Positions 38,592 through 48,563 of a stretch of DNA of 64,000 bases are shown one piece after another. Both the position numbers and the translations under genes were made by a program. The notes beneath the pieces are model-generated. The model was not told where the DNA came from. It worked only from the letters and a program-made list of their open reading frames with translations, and did no database searches. The stretch is from Phytohabitans suffuscus. Lineage in GTDB: Bacteria; Actinomycetota; Actinomycetes; Mycobacteriales; Micromonosporaceae. The first letter of the stretch is position 1. Every line of letters starts with the position of its first letter. Location of the stretch: the NCBI RefSeq assembly GCF_011764565.1, contig NZ_AP022871.1, forward strand, positions 3,286,320 to 3,350,319, in the 5' to 3' direction.

Positions 38592-39808
38592 ATGACGCAA
38601 CCGCCGAACGGTGGTGCCGGAGAGCAGCAGGAAGGTTCGACGCCCGGCTACCCGGCACCCGTCGATCCGTTCGCGGCACCCACCGATCCGCCGCCACAGC
38701 CGGAGCAGCCGGCCGTGCCACCACCGCCGGCGCACCCGGTCGTGCCGCCGCCTCCGCCGCAGGGGGTGCCGCAGCAGCCCGGCTATCCGCCGCCGTCGTA
38801 CACCACGCCGGGCGCCGCACCGGGATACCCGCCGGCACCCGGATACCAGCCGCCCGCGCAGCCCGGCTACCCGGCGCCCGATCCCGGATACGCCGCGCAG
38901 CAGCCCGGCTACCCGCCGACCGCCGGCTACCCGGCTCCCCAGCCCGGATACCCCGCGCCGCAGCCCGGATACCCCGCGCCGCAGTTGGGTGCCCCGGGCC
39001 GCAGCCGGGCTACGCGCCGCCCGCGCCCGGGCAGCCGGTGCCGGGCCAGCCCGTGTCGGGCCAGCCGATCTCCGGCCAGCCCGCGTATCCCCCGCCCGGC
39101 CAGCCGGCGTACGCGCCGCCCCCGCCCGAGCAGGTCGGATACCCGGGTCAGGTGCCCGGCCAGCCCTACCCGGCGCCGGTCTCCGGCGGGCCCTACGCGC
39201 AGCCGACCTCGGGCCAGCCGTTCCCCGGGCAGCCCACGTCCGGCCAGCCGTTCGCGCCGACCAGCGGGCACCCGCAGGCCGCGCCGGGCTACCCGGTGAC
39301 CGATCCGGCCTTCGCCCAGCCCGGCTACCCGGGCTACCCCGGCGTGCCGGGCCCCGAGCGCAAGAAGTCCCGCACGCCCTTGATCCTCTCGCTCGTGGGC
39401 GTGATCGTCGTGCTCCTCTGCGGCGGCGGCGTGACCGCGGCGGTGCTGCTCATGCGCAACACCGAGCCCAACGACGGCGCCGCCGAGCCGGTCGCCGCGG
39501 TGCAGGACTTCCTCAAGGCGGTCTACAACGACCAGGACGTCACCAAGGCCAACGATCTGGTCTGCGCCGAGTCCCGCGACGAGACGGCGCTGACCACGAA
39601 GGTCGACGAGATCAAGGCCAACTCCACGAAGTACAAGAACCCGCGGTACAAGTGGGACGAGCCGAAGGTGGACAGCCAGGAGCCGGAGAGCGCGACCGTC
39701 TCGGTCAAGGTGACCATGACCACCCAGGACGAAAAGGTCGCCGAGCAGCAGCTCAAGTTCACCGTCGTGCAGAAGACCGGCTGGTTCGTCTGCGAGATCG
39801 GCGGCTGA
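38592..39808 (+). CDS. Proline-rich membrane protein with extracellular DUF4878-like domain (frameshifted)
   Basis: From ATG 38592 (MTQPPNGGAGEQQEGS) the product is a long repetitive cytoplasmic region built on PGYP/APQPGYP and later GQP units, then one transmembrane helix (TPLILSLVGVIVVLLCGGGV) and an outer domain (AVQDFLKAVYNDQDVTKAND to WFVCEIGG) resembling DUF4878/lumazine-binding-like domains, with two Cys. The frame shifts near 39000: restoring one C in a CCC run joins PAPQLGAP to GPQPGYAPPAPGQ. Each part is intact on its side. Such proteins often lie near cell-wall genes; the function is unknown. Repeats make this region prone to both real and artefactual indels. Confidence 0.8.
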
Positions 39809-39842
39809 TCACCCGTTCGGCGGTCCGGACTACGCTCGGAAC

Positions 39843-40820
39843 GTGCGGGCAAGCGATCAGGGATACGGCCAGGTCAATCCGGCCTGGCCGGCGCGACTCC
39901 ATGTCGTGACGGGCAAGGGCGGCACCGGCAAGACCACCGTCGCGGCCGCGTTGGCGCTGGGGCTGGCCGCTGGCGGGCACCGCACGCTCCTGGTCGAGGT
40001 CGAGGGGCGGCAGGGCATCGCCGAGCTGTTCGGGCTCGGTCCGCTGCCGTACGAGGAGCGCCGGGTCGCCGGCACCGCGGACGGCGGTGAGGTGCGGGCG
40101 CTCGCCGTCGACCCCGAGCTGGCCCTGCTCGAATACCTCGACATGTTCTACAAGCTCGGCGCGGCCGGGCGGGCGCTGCGCAAGTTCGGCGCCATCGACT
40201 TCGCCACCACGATCGCCCCCGGCCTGCGCGACGTGCTGCTCACCGGCAAGGTCAAGGAGGCCACGACCCGCACCGCCGACCGACGCCGGGTGTACCACGC
40301 GGTCGTGCTCGACGCGCCGCCCACCGGGCGGATCGGCCGCTTCCTCAACGTCACCGCCGAGACGGCGCGGCTGGCCAAGGTCGGCCCGATCAAGACGCAG
40401 AGCGAGAACGTGGCCGCGCTGCTCCGCTCGCCGATGACCTCCGTGCACGTGGTGACGCTGCTGGAGGAGATGCCGGTGCAGGAGACGGTCGACGCGATCG
40501 GCGAGCTCAACGGCCTCGGCATCCCGATCGGCAAGGTCGTCGTCAACGCGGGCCGCCCGCCCCTGCTCACCGGCACCAAGGTCAGCCAGGCGGAGCTGCG
40601 CCGGGGGCTGGCCGCGGCCGGGCTGCCCACCGATCGCGCCACGGTCTCCGGCCTGTACGCGGAGGCGAAGGCCCACCTCACCCGCCGGGAGCTTGAGGAG
40701 TCACTGCGCGTCGAGCTGGCCGAGCTCGGTCAGCCGATGGTGGAGCTGCCCCTGCTCCCCTCCGGGGTGGATCGCGCCGCTCTGGACACCCTGGCGGCTG
40801 AGTTACTGGGCACGCGTTGA
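39843..40820 (+). CDS. ArsA/GET3-like anion-transporting ATPase, first of pair
   Basis: P-loop ATPase of 325 residues from GTG 39843. Deviant Walker A GKGGTGKTTVAAALALGLA near residue 25, VVLDAPPTGRIGRFLNVTA for switch II. It matches the Rv3679 position and type. With the next gene it forms a conserved actinobacterial pair beside whiB4 and ponA2; structural data from mycobacteria suggest a Get3-like pair with an unknown client. There are no arsenic-resistance genes here, so arsenite transport is unlikely. Its stop overlaps the TTG start of the second ATPase gene. Confidence 0.92.
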   Translation: MRASDQGYGQVNPAWPARLHVVTGKGGTGKTTVAAALALGLAAGGHRTLLVEVEGRQGIAELFGLGPLPYEERRVAGTADGGEVRALAVDPELALLEYLDMFYKLGAAGRALRKFGAIDFATTIAPGLRDVLLTGKVKEATTRTADRRRVYHAVVLDAPPTGRIGRFLNVTAETARLAKVGPIKTQSENVAALLRSPMTSVHVVTLLEEMPVQETVDAIGELNGLGIPIGKVVVNAGRPPLLTGTKVSQAELRRGLAAAGLPTDRATVSGLYAEAKAHLTRRELEESLRVELAELGQPMVELPLLPSGVDRAALDTLAAELLGTR

Positions 40821-41992
40821 GCGCGCCCGGATACGCTCGGTCGGTGTCTTCCGATCACCCGGGCCGGCCGCTGGATGTGGACCGCATCCTCGCCGACCTC
40901 GGCGTACGGATCATCGTCTGCTGCGGCTCGGGCGGCGTGGGCAAGACCACCACGGCGGCCGCGATCGCGCTACGCGCCGCCGAGCGCCACGGGCGGCGCA
41001 CGGTCGTGCTCACGATCGACCCGGCCCGCCGGCTGGCCCAGTCGCTCGGGCTGACCGAGCTGGACAATACGCCGCGGCAGGTCAAGGGCATCGAAGCGGA
41101 CGAGAGCGGCGGCGAGCTGCACGCCATGATGCTCGACATGAAGCGGACCTTCGACGAGGTCGTGCTCGCCCACACCGATCCGGCCCGCGCCACGGAGATC
41201 TTCGCCAACCCCTTCTACCAGGCCATGAGCTCGACGTTCGCCGGGACGCAGGAGTACATGGCGATGGAGAAGCTGGGCCAGCTGCACGCCCGCGGCGAGT
41301 GGGACCTGATCGTGGTCGACACTCCGCCGTCCCGCTCGGCCCTCGACTTCCTCGACGCGCCCGCGCGGCTCTCCCGCTTTCTCGACGGCCGCATGCTGCG
41401 CCTGCTGCTGGCGCCCGCGCGGGCCGGTGGACGGAGCATGTTCAGCCTGGTCACGGCCTCTTTTGGGATGTTTTCGCGGGTCGTGCAAAAGGTGCTCGGC
41501 GCGCAGCTGCTGACTGACCTGTCCGGGTTCGTCGCGGCGCTCGACTCGATGTTCGGCGGTTTCCGGCAGCGGGCCGAGCAGACATACCGCATCCTGCAGG
41601 CCCGTGAGACGGCGTTCCTGCTGGTCGCGGCCCCGGAGCCGGACGCGATCCGGGAGGCCGCCTACTTCGCGGGGCGGCTGGGCGAGGAGCGCATGCCGCT
41701 GGCCGGGCTGGTGCTGAACCGGGTGCACCGTACGGCGGTGGAAGGGCTTTCGGCGGAGCGCAGCCGGGCCGCGGCGGACGAGCTTGAGCGGGCCGGCGGC
41801 CACGACGCCACCGCGGACGCGCTGCGGGTGCACGCGGCGCTGGCCGAGCAGGCGGTGCGTGAGCGGCGCGTCGCCGCCGCCTTCACCGACGCGTACCCCG
41901 CCGTGCCGATGGTCGAGGTGGCAGCGCAGCCCGCCGACGTGCACGACGTCGACGGGCTGCGTACGGTTGGTGACGCTCTCAGCCAGCCGTGA
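40817..41992 (+). CDS. ArsA/GET3-like anion-transporting ATPase, second of pair
   Basis: 391 residues from TTG 40817, overlapping the first gene's TGA by four bases (TTGA); GTG 40844 is an alternative start. Deviant Walker A CGSGGVGKTTTAAAIALRAA, VLTIDPARRLAQSLGL, and the switch II LIVVDTPPSRSALDFLDAPA. It is the Rv3680-type partner and probably forms a heterodimer with the first. Its last 14 bases overlap the end of the convergent whiB gene. Confidence 0.92.
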   Translation: MSAPGYARSVSSDHPGRPLDVDRILADLGVRIIVCCGSGGVGKTTTAAAIALRAAERHGRRTVVLTIDPARRLAQSLGLTELDNTPRQVKGIEADESGGELHAMMLDMKRTFDEVVLAHTDPARATEIFANPFYQAMSSTFAGTQEYMAMEKLGQLHARGEWDLIVVDTPPSRSALDFLDAPARLSRFLDGRMLRLLLAPARAGGRSMFSLVTASFGMFSRVVQKVLGAQLLTDLSGFVAALDSMFGGFRQRAEQTYRILQARETAFLLVAAPEPDAIREAAYFAGRLGEERMPLAGLVLNRVHRTAVEGLSAERSRAAADELERAGGHDATADALRVHAALAEQAVRERRVAAAFTDAYPAVPMVEVAAQPADVHDVDGLRTVGDALSQP

Positions 41993-42275
41993 CCAGCACC
42001 TTTTCCTTGTCTCGCAGTGCCGCCTCGAACATCTTCCGCCAGCTGTCCACCTGCGGGTGCCGGCGCAGCAGCGCCCGCCGTTCGCGCTCGGTCATGCCAC
42101 CCCACACACCGAACTCGATCCGGTTGTCGAGCGCGTCGGCGAGGCACTCGTAACGCACCGGACAGCTGCGGCAGATCCTCTTGGCTACGTTTTGCTCGGC
42201 GCCCTGTACGAAGAGTGCGTCCGGGTCGCCGCTCTGGCACGCAGCCATGCTCGGCCAGTCTGTGATCATCCCCAT
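41979..42275 (-). CDS. whiB4: WhiB-family [4Fe-4S] regulator, WhiB4/WblA type
   Basis: Redox-sensitive transcription factor of 98 residues from ATG 42275 (MGMITDWPSM; a second ATG two codons on). Four cluster Cys: one in AACQSG and three in RICRSCPVRYEC, followed by the signature GVWGGMTERERRALLRR and a basic tail. Sequence (DALDNRIEFGVWGG) and position beside the ArsA pair and ponA2 identify it as the WhiB4/WblA orthologue, which in mycobacteria handles oxidative stress and in streptomycetes controls development. The long upstream gap suggests complex control. Confidence 0.92.
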   Translation of the reverse strand: MGMITDWPSMAACQSGDPDALFVQGAEQNVAKRICRSCPVRYECLADALDNRIEFGVWGGMTERERRALLRRHPQVDSWRKMFEAALRDKEKVLVTAG

Positions 42276-42803
42276 CTGTCCACGTCCCCCCTTGCAGTCC
42301 GCTTCCCCGACCCGTGCCCCGGCCGGATTCCCCCCGGCCACTCGCTGGCACTCCCCCGAGCCCCAGCGAGTGACGTGCAGTACTCGCCGGACCATCATGC
42401 TCTGTAGTCGTACGATTACGCAACGTTGTCTGGCAAATCCATCAAAACCATGACGGCCCGCCTGTTTCCAGGCGGCCGAAATGAGGCATACCCAGCGGCG
42501 ATCTGCGAAAACGCGAGCCAAGTGTCCCGCACGTGGGTCAGACTCAACATCGGCAGAACGCATCCGCACGCAGGGGTCATGCGTCTAGCACAACGAGGCC
42601 AGTGCCCGCAGGACATGCCCGAAAGTCCAACCAGTTTCCACGCCGGGGGTCGGTGAGGTGCCGTTCCGGAGGAGCGCAGCGACGAGGTCGGCACCGAGCC
42701 GGCCCCAGCGGGGCAGCGAGCGCAGCGTTACAGCCACGGGGTTGGTGGTACACGCGGGACGGCCGATCGTTGCGAGGTCCCGTACCCTGGCCAGGTGACC
42801 TGG
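42276..42803. other. 528-base intergenic region between whiB4 and ponA2
   Basis: No gene is supported. It must contain divergent promoters for whiB4 (minus) and ponA2 (plus), so at least one transcript probably has a long leader. A hairpin lies at 42455-42477 (CCGCCTG, four-base loop TTTC, CAGGCGG, plus a GG/CC base after a one-base bulge). It has no T-run, so it is more likely a leader structure than a terminator. The part from 42410 to 42450 is the AT-richest and the best place for the whiB4 promoter. Confidence 0.5.
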
Positions 42804-45229
42804 ATGCGGAAGCGTGATCACAACATATTTGCCAACGCCGCATCGCTGCTGATCTGCGGGCTTCTGGCGGGCGTGGTTGTGGCCGCCGCGGCCTTTCCCG
42901 CGGTTGCGATGTCGGGCCTGGCGGCCAAGGCTGGGGCGGAGACCTTCGACCGGCTGCCCAGCGAGCTGACCGTGAAGCGGTCGCCGCAGATGACCTACGT
43001 CTACGCCTCTGACGGCAAGACGCTGATCGCCACGATGTACGACGAGAACCGGCGCGATGTCCCACTCAAGGACGTCTCACCGATCATGCAGGAAGCGATC
43101 ATCGCGGCTGAGGACCACACCTTCCGCACGCACAACGGTGTCGATGCCAAGGGCATCGCCCGCGCGTTCGTCGCCAACAACCAGGCTGGTGCGACCACGC
43201 AGGGCGCCTCCACGCTGACCATGCAGCTCGTCCGCATGCTGATCGCGTACTCGGCGACCCACCCGCAGGACGTCGTCGCCGCGACCGAAGACACCAACGC
43301 GCGCAAGCTGCGCGAGATGAAGTACGCGCTCCAGCTCGACAAGGAGATGACCAAGGACGAGATCCTGGAGCGCTACCTCAACATCGCGCCTTTCGGCCGC
43401 GGGGCGTACGGGGTCTTCGCCGCCAGCCAGGTCTACTTCGGCAAGCACCCCGCGACCTCAAGGTCGAAGAGGCAGCGCTGCTCGCCGGCATGGTCAAGGC
43501 CCCGTCCGCCTTCGACCCCACCACCCCGGCGGGCAAGCCGCAGGCCCTCGACCGCCGCAACTACGTCATCGACAACATGGTCGAGACCCAGGCGATCACG
43601 CCTGAGCAGGCCGCCGCCGCCAAGGCGGTGCCGCTGAAGGTCAGGGACAAGCGCACGCCCAACGGCTGCGTCGCCACCAGCAAGAACCACTGGGGCTTCT
43701 TCTGCGACTTCTTCTACCGCTGGTGGCTGGAGCAGGAGACGTTCGGCGCGACGACCTACGACCGGGAGCGGCGGCTCAAGAGCGGCGGCTACCGCATCGT
43801 CACCACGATGGACGTCAAGACCCAGCAGGTGGCCAAGGCCAACATCGACAAGCACCTCAAGCCCACCAACAAGAACGCCCTGATGCTCGCCGGGATCGAG
43901 CCGGGCAGCGGCCGGGTGCGTGCGCTCGCGGTCAACCGGGTCTTCAAGCTCGACGACCCCGCGGATCCGCAGAACCGGGTCTCGTCCAACCCGGCGAAGG
44001 CGAGGAAGGGCATCCGCGGCACGTACCCCAACACCACCAACCCGCTGCTCACCGGCGGTGGTGACATCCACGGCTACCAGTTCGGGTCGACGTTCAAGAT
44101 GTTCACGATGGTGGCGGCGCTGGAGCGGGGCTACCCGCTGCAGACCACGATCAACACCGTCTCGCCGTACCCGTCGAAGTACATCATCAGCTCGAGCTCA
44201 CCCGCGGCCTGCCCGGGCACAAACAAGTACTGCCCGGAGAACGCCGGTCGCAAGGGCTACGGACCCATGAACATGTGGGCCGCGTTCGGCCAGTCGATCA
44301 ACACGTACTTCGTGCCGCTGGAGGAGCGCGCCGGCGCGGCGAACGTGGTCGACACGGCGAAGAAGATGGGCATCGAGTTCCGGGCCCGCAGCGACGCCGC
44401 GATCGCCAACAACCGGGCCGCGGCCGACCAGTGGGGCGCCTTCACGCTCGGCGTCTCCTCGGCAACGCCGCTGGAGATGGCCAACGCGTACGCCACGCTG
44501 GCGGCCGACGGCAAGTACTGCGAGCCGATCCCGGTCCAGGAGATCGTCGACCAGGACGGCAACAAGCTCGACATCGCCAACCCGCGCTGCGAGCAGCGGA
44601 TCAAGACCGAGGCCGCGCGCGCCGCGGTCGACGCCGCCCGCTGCCCGGTCGGTGACCAGTCCGCGACCTCGAAGTGCCAGGGGGCCACGGCCCGCCAGGC
44701 GAAGACCGAGATCGGCAAGCCGATCATGGGTAAGAGCGGCACCACCGACGGCGCCAAGACCGCCTCACTGATCGTCGGCACCAAGCAGCTCATGGTGGCC
44801 GGCATCATCGCCGACCCCGACTGGGCGCAGACCTCGACGAGCTTCACGCACAACGAGGTCAACGACGCGGTGTGGAGCACCGTGCGTGACGCGATGAAGG
44901 GCAAGCCGTCGCAGCAGTTCACGCCGCCCAGCGGCAAGATCGTCGAAGGTGACCAGCGCAGGATCCCGGACGTCAAGTGCAAGACGATCGACGACGCCCG
45001 CTCGACCCTCCGCGGCGCCGGCTTCGAGGTCTTCGTCGACCCCACGCCGGTCAACTCGACCTGCCCGGCCGGCAGCGCCGCCGGCACCAGCCCCGACGGC
45101 CGCACCATCAAGGGCGGCATCGTGAGCATCCAGGTCAGTAACGGCAGGGGCGCCCAGCCCGGCACCTCGGGCACACCCGGCATCCCAGGCCGAGGTCCGG
45201 GTGGTAGACCCCCGCCGTCGCAGGACTAG
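42804..45229 (+). CDS. ponA2: Bifunctional penicillin-binding protein with PASTA domain, PonA2 type (frameshifted)
   Basis: Class A PBP that polymerises and crosslinks peptidoglycan. ATG 42804 follows AGGTGA; GTG 42795 is possible. One N-terminal transmembrane helix, then the transglycosylase (AAEDHTFRTHNGVDAKGIAR, GASTLTMQLVRM) and the transpeptidase with SxxK in GSTFKMF, SxN in GQSINTYF and KSGTTDGAK. A PASTA domain (RRIPDVKCKTIDDARSTLRG) and a Gly/Pro tail end the protein. The frame shifts at 43448-43451: a fifth C in the CCCC run joins YFGKHP to RDLKVEEAALLAGMVKAPSA inside the transglycosylase domain. A sequence error is likely because everything downstream is intact. The order matches Rv3682. 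Confidence 0.92.
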
Positions 45230-45309
45230 CAGGCAGGCTCGTCAAGCGGGCGCTGTGGGGCCTCGGCCTCGCGGCGTCCGCCTGCTTTCCGGTACCCGAT
45301 GGTGTGTCG

Positions 45310-45765
45310 TCAGCCGGCGAGCTGGCGGCGTACCTCGGCGGCCACCCGACCGCCCTCGGCCCGGCCCGCCACCGCGGCCTGGGCCGCCTTCATGGCCGGG
45401 CCCATCTGCCCCATCCCGCTGAACCCGCCCGCGGCGAGCGCCCCCGCGACAAGCTCGGCCAGCTCCTCGTCGCTGAGCTGCTTGGGCAGGTAGCGCGCCA
45501 GCACGTCACCCTCGGCCGTCTCCTTCGCGGCCTGCTCGGCGCGCCCCGCGTCGGCGAACGCGACGGCCGCCTCGCGGCGCTTCTTCGCCTCCTTGACGAG
45601 CACCGCGAGCACCTCCTCGTCGGACAGCTCGCGCTTGCTGGCGCCCGCGACCTCGGCGTTGCCGACAGCGGCCAGCGCCATCCGCAGGGTGGACGTGGTG
45701 AGCTCGTCACGCGCCTTCAGAGCGGTGCGCATGTCAGCGGTGAGGGTGTCCTTGAGCGTGCCCAT
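45310..45765 (-). CDS. GatB/YqeY-domain protein
   Basis: Small helical protein of 151 residues with the YqeY domain (related to the tail of GatB, which binds tRNA): MGTLKDTLTADMRTALKARD, TLRMALAAVGNAEV, YLPKQLSDEELAELV and a C-terminal GRVAAEVRRQL. The function of free-standing YqeY is not established. It is convergent with ponA2 and divergent from the phosphoesterase gene, with 25 bases between their starts. Confidence 0.92.
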   Translation of the reverse strand: MGTLKDTLTADMRTALKARDELTTSTLRMALAAVGNAEVAGASKRELSDEEVLAVLVKEAKKRREAAVAFADAGRAEQAAKETAEGDVLARYLPKQLSDEELAELVAGALAAGGFSGMGQMGPAMKAAQAAVAGRAEGGRVAAEVRRQLAG

Positions 45766-45790
45766 GGTGGGTCAAACTACCCTGGTCGCC

Positions 45791-46693
45791 ATGCGGAAGC
45801 GCACATTGCTCGGACTCGCTGCGGGCACGGCCGCCGCCGGCGCCACCACGCTGGCATACGCCTCGCTCGTCGAGCGCAACATGTTCACCCTCCGGCGGTA
45901 CGACGTGCCGGTGCTCGCGCTCGACGCGGAGCCGATGCGCGTCCTGCACCTCTCCGACCTGCACATGATGCCCGGCCAGCGGCGCAAGCAGGAGTGGGTG
46001 GCCGCCCTCGCCGGCACCGACCCCGACCTGGTCGTCGTGACCGGCGACAACATGGCCCACCCCGACTCCGTGCCGGGTGTGCTCAACGCGCTCCAGCCGC
46101 TGCTCGACTACCCGGGCGCCTTCGTGTTCGGCTCGAACGACTACACCGGCCCGGTGCTGAAGAACCCGTTCGCCTACTTCAACCAGCACGAGCGCACCTC
46201 CCGCCGCCGCCACGGCGCTGAGCTCCCCGCCGAAGACCTGCGCGAGCTGCTGGCCGGCCACGGCTGGGCCGATCTCAACAACGCCCGTACGACCGTCAAG
46301 GCCGGCGGCCGGCTCGTCGAGATGGTCGGTGTGGACGACCCCCACATCGAGCGCGACGACTACGCCTCGGTGGCCGGCGGCGCCTCCGCCGACGTCGACC
46401 TCCGGCTGGGCCTGACCCACTCACCCGAGCCGTTCATCCTGGACGCCATGGCCGCCGACGGCTTCGACCTCCTCCTGGCCGGCCACACGCACGGCGGCCA
46501 GGTCCGCGTCCCGTTCCTGGGCGCGCTGGTCACCAACTGCGACCTGCCCCGCTCGATGGCGCGCGGCCTCTTCCGCTGGCCCGGCTCCGACGCCTGGCTC
46601 CACGTCTCCGCCGGCCTCGGCACCCACCCGACCGCCCCGGTCCGCTTCGCCTGCCCACCCGAGGCGTCACTGCTGACCCTGATCCCACGCTGA
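45791..46693 (+). CDS. Calcineurin-like metallophosphoesterase, Rv3683 type
   Basis: 300 residues from ATG 45791. An N-terminal hydrophobic segment ([20 protein letters not shown]) suggests membrane anchoring or export. Phosphoesterase motifs follow in order: [20 protein letters not shown], a GNHD-type motif varied to GSNDYTG, LTHSP and [14 protein letters not shown]. The His of GNHD is absent. The last codons lie in a 17-base tandem repeat that continues beyond the stop. Confidence 0.93.
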   Translation: MRKRTLLGLAAGTAAAGATTLAYASLVERNMFTLRRYDVPVLALDAEPMRVLHLSDLHMMPGQRRKQEWVAALAGTDPDLVVVTGDNMAHPDSVPGVLNALQPLLDYPGAFVFGSNDYTGPVLKNPFAYFNQHERTSRRRHGAELPAEDLRELLAGHGWADLNNARTTVKAGGRLVEMVGVDDPHIERDDYASVAGGASADVDLRLGLTHSPEPFILDAMAADGFDLLLAGHTHGGQVRVPFLGALVTNCDLPRSMARGLFRWPGSDAWLHVSAGLGTHPTAPVRFACPPEASLLTLIPR

Positions 46694-46799
46694 CCCTGAT
46701 CCCACGCTGACGCCGATCCCACGCTGACGCCGATCCCACCGACGCCAATCCCCGCCGACGCGATCCGATCCCACGGCGACGCGATCCCACGGCGACCGA
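46673..46799 (+). repeat. Degenerate 17-bp tandem repeat at a gene end
   Basis: Units of the form CTGACCCTGATCCCACG begin at 46673, 46690 and 46707 (third as CTGACGCCGATCCCACG), then decay through further GACGC-GATCCCA units to about 46799. The first unit and part of the second encode the end of the phosphoesterase, and its stop codon TGA is part of the unit, so each copy carries a potential stop in this frame. It looks like a slippage expansion. Confidence 0.8.
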
Positions 46800-46807
46800 T
46801 ACCGAGT

Positions 46808-46835
46808 TTGTCCCACTGAGGCCGTGGGCTACTAT
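46808..46835 (+). promoter_or_regulatory. Likely tRNA-Pro promoter
   Basis: TTGTCC (46808-46813), 16-base spacer, TACTAT (46830-46835), placing the transcript start about ten bases before the tRNA. This AT-rich patch contrasts with the surrounding sequence. Confidence 0.6.
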
Positions 46836-46851
46836 TACGCGGGCACTGCCT

Positions 46852-46928
<77 letters not shown>

Positions 46929-46932
46929 GGTC

Positions 46933-46968
46933 AGGAGCCATCTTCCATTGATGAAGATGGCTCCTTCT
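46933..46968 (+). terminator. Terminator after tRNA-Pro
   Basis: Perfect 12-base stem GGAGCCATCTTC (46934-46945) / GAAGATGGCTCC (46953-46964) with loop CATTGAT and a TTCT tail, five bases after the tRNA. Confidence 0.85.
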
Positions 46969-47114
46969 GCGTAAGTACAGCAGCAGCCATCGCGGGGGTC
47001 TCGCGCAGCTTCTTAAGCGGATCGCGGGCCGCCTTGAACCGCCCTGCGCAGCGATCTAGTTCCCACCGCCGCATGCAGCACACCCCTTCGCTGTCAGCCG
47101 CTCCATCCGATCCC

Positions 47115-47441
47115 CTACCAGTTGCGCAACGCCTTCACGGACGGCGGCTTCACCTCGGTCGGAGGGGTCACTGTGTAGCCCAGTTCTCCCAGCACTCGTG
47201 CGGCTTCATCAGGCAGATCGCGGACCACTGTCGCCGCCTGTCGCCGCCGCCAACGCTCGCGGCCCGAGTCAAGCCGGCATCGCATGCTCACCTGCAGTGT
47301 TGCGACTTCTGTACCCGCTACGAAGAGAGGGAGACCGCGGCCGTCTGGGCCGACGTGCAGCACGTACCGCAGCTCGCGTGCCAACACGTCAACGACGATG
47401 GCCGGTAAGTTTGGCAAGGTAGCAGAGAGGAGTTCGGCCAA
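47115..47441 (-). CDS. Hypothetical protein, 108 residues
   Basis: Open frame from ATG 47441 (MAELLSATLPNLPAIVVDVL). It alternates beta-like and helical segments, including LRYVLHVGPDGRGLPLFVAG and a C-terminal EAARVLGELGYTVTPP, without a signal or membrane helix. I do not recognise the family. The coding character is moderately good, but the region lies between the tRNA and integrase remnant with lower GC and many decayed frames, so it may be a fragment. Confidence 0.4.
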   Translation of the reverse strand: MAELLSATLPNLPAIVVDVLARELRYVLHVGPDGRGLPLFVAGTEVATLQVSMRCRLDSGRERWRRRQAATVVRDLPDEAARVLGELGYTVTPPTEVKPPSVKALRNW

Positions 47442-47606
47442 GGATGGCCTGCCGCCTTGCCTGCAGATCCTCCCGAGAGACTTCAGTTAGTCGAGTCACG
47501 GCTACCCTCCGTCTTTACCGGTCCCTCAACAGTAAGAGGCAGGAGACGAGGCCGGTGCGGGTCCATGAGAAGTACCGACGCCCTCCCTCCCTACCCCTGA
47601 CCCGCC

Positions 47607-47900
47607 TCATCGCAGACTCTCCCCCAGTCGTTTGAGCGCGTCGCGGGTGGCTTTCGTGGATGCCTGCGAGTAGATCTCCATCGTCACCGAGACCTCGGCG
47701 TGCCGCAGAATCTGCATGATCACCCGAGGGTGTACCTCCAGGTCGACCAACAGCGTGGCACAGGTCCGCTGCGCGTCATGCACGGTGATCTTCCGTACGC
47801 CGGCCCGCCGGCATCGAGCGTCCCACGCACGGTTGAAGTTACGCGGCTCGATCGGCGTGCCCAGCTTGGTAGAGGCAGGTCCGGCGAATCCTGCCGCCGC
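47607..47900 (-). pseudogene. Tyrosine recombinase (integrase) fragment, C-terminal part
   Basis: About 95 residues remain of a phage/AICE-type integrase. They include GTPIEPRNFNRAWDARCRRA, VHDAQRTCATLLVDLEVHPR (the HxxR-type region, with QR where family members commonly have an Arg pair), ILRHAEVSVTMEIYSQ with the catalytic His and nucleophile Tyr, and the C-terminal LKRLGESLR. The N-terminal arm and core are missing; the frame continues upstream only as unrelated sequence. It lies about 680 bases from the tRNA-Pro 3' end, the normal place for such an integrase, so this is the scar of an integrative element. Confidence 0.8.
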
Positions 47901-47939
47901 TTGGTCGACCGCTTCCGCCGTGGCCGGTGGTCGTTCCGG

Positions 47940-48150
47940 TCGCGGGCGTGAGGTGCCCGCGCAGGCTGGACTGTGCGAGCTGCTCGTCCACCTCGGCGAT
48001 GGCGCCGTCGATGTCGACCAGCTCGCGGCCCGCTCGTCCGCCGTCATGGGTTCGTACATGAGCTGTTCGCGGGCGAACTCCAGGTGCGCCCGGTACCGGA
48101 TCAGCTCCAACACCTCACCGGTGGGCCGGTCGGGTTGGGACGGCTGGTTC
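47940..48150 (-). pseudogene. Fragment of an integrative-element protein
   Basis: Two collinear pieces in different frames: PTGEVLELIRYRAHLEFARE and QLMYEPMTADERAA in one, then ELVDIDGAIAEVDEQLA and SLRGHLTP in the next after a small indel near 48020. They read as a helical hypothetical protein of the sort found beside AICE integrases. I cannot name a family. The shift and lack of a proper end support decay. Confidence 0.45.
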
Positions 48151-48254
48151 GTCCACCGCGCGGCCCGGGAGCCAGGGCGGGGGGTCGACGTGTGAGGCTG
48201 CGTCAACCGGCCCACCACCCGTATGCCGTTCGCGGCCGTGCGAGGCTGCTTTCT

Positions 48255-48563
48255 ATGGAGCTGCGTAACTATCCGGTGCAGCGTGGCCCCGAGGGCGGTC
48301 CATATGCGTGTCCGTGCTGCGGTTACGTCACGTTGGCCGAGCGTGGCGGGTTCGAGATCTGCCAGGTGTGTTTCTGGGAGGACGACGGCCAGGACGACCC
48401 AGACGCCGACGCGGTGTTGGGCGGCCCGAACGGAAGCATGAGTCTGACTGGCGCTCGCCGAAACTTCGTTCAGATCGGCGCATGTGAGCTGCGGTTCGTC
48501 CAGAACGTGCGGCCCCCGCGTCCGGAGGAGATCCCACCGCCTCCTCATGAGCGCAGCTCCTGA
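48255..48563 (+). CDS. CPCC-family cysteine-rich protein
   Basis: 102 residues from ATG 48255. YACPCCGYVTLAERGGFEIC followed by QVCFWEDDGQDDPDAD matches the CPCC domain, a small probable zinc-binding module of unknown function often found near toxin-like or mobile regions. The four Cys (CPCC and CxxC) could bind one metal. The gene seems intact inside an otherwise decayed region. Confidence 0.8.
   Translation: MELRNYPVQRGPEGGPYACPCCGYVTLAERGGFEICQVCFWEDDGQDDPDADAVLGGPNGSMSLTGARRNFVQIGACELRFVQNVRPPRPEEIPPPPHERSS

Noticed and set aside
39843-41992. Arsenic resistance operon
   Set aside because: The two ATPases resemble ArsA, but there is no arsB, arsC or arsR; the neighbours match the mycobacterial whiB4-ponA2 locus.
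42455-42477. Terminator between whiB4 and ponA2
   Set aside because: The stem is strong but no T-run follows on either strand, and it lies upstream of both genes.
47607-48548. A single 313-codon integrase gene on the minus strand
   Set aside because: Only the last ~95 codons match a tyrosine recombinase; the rest of the frame is unrelated, so I report a fragment.
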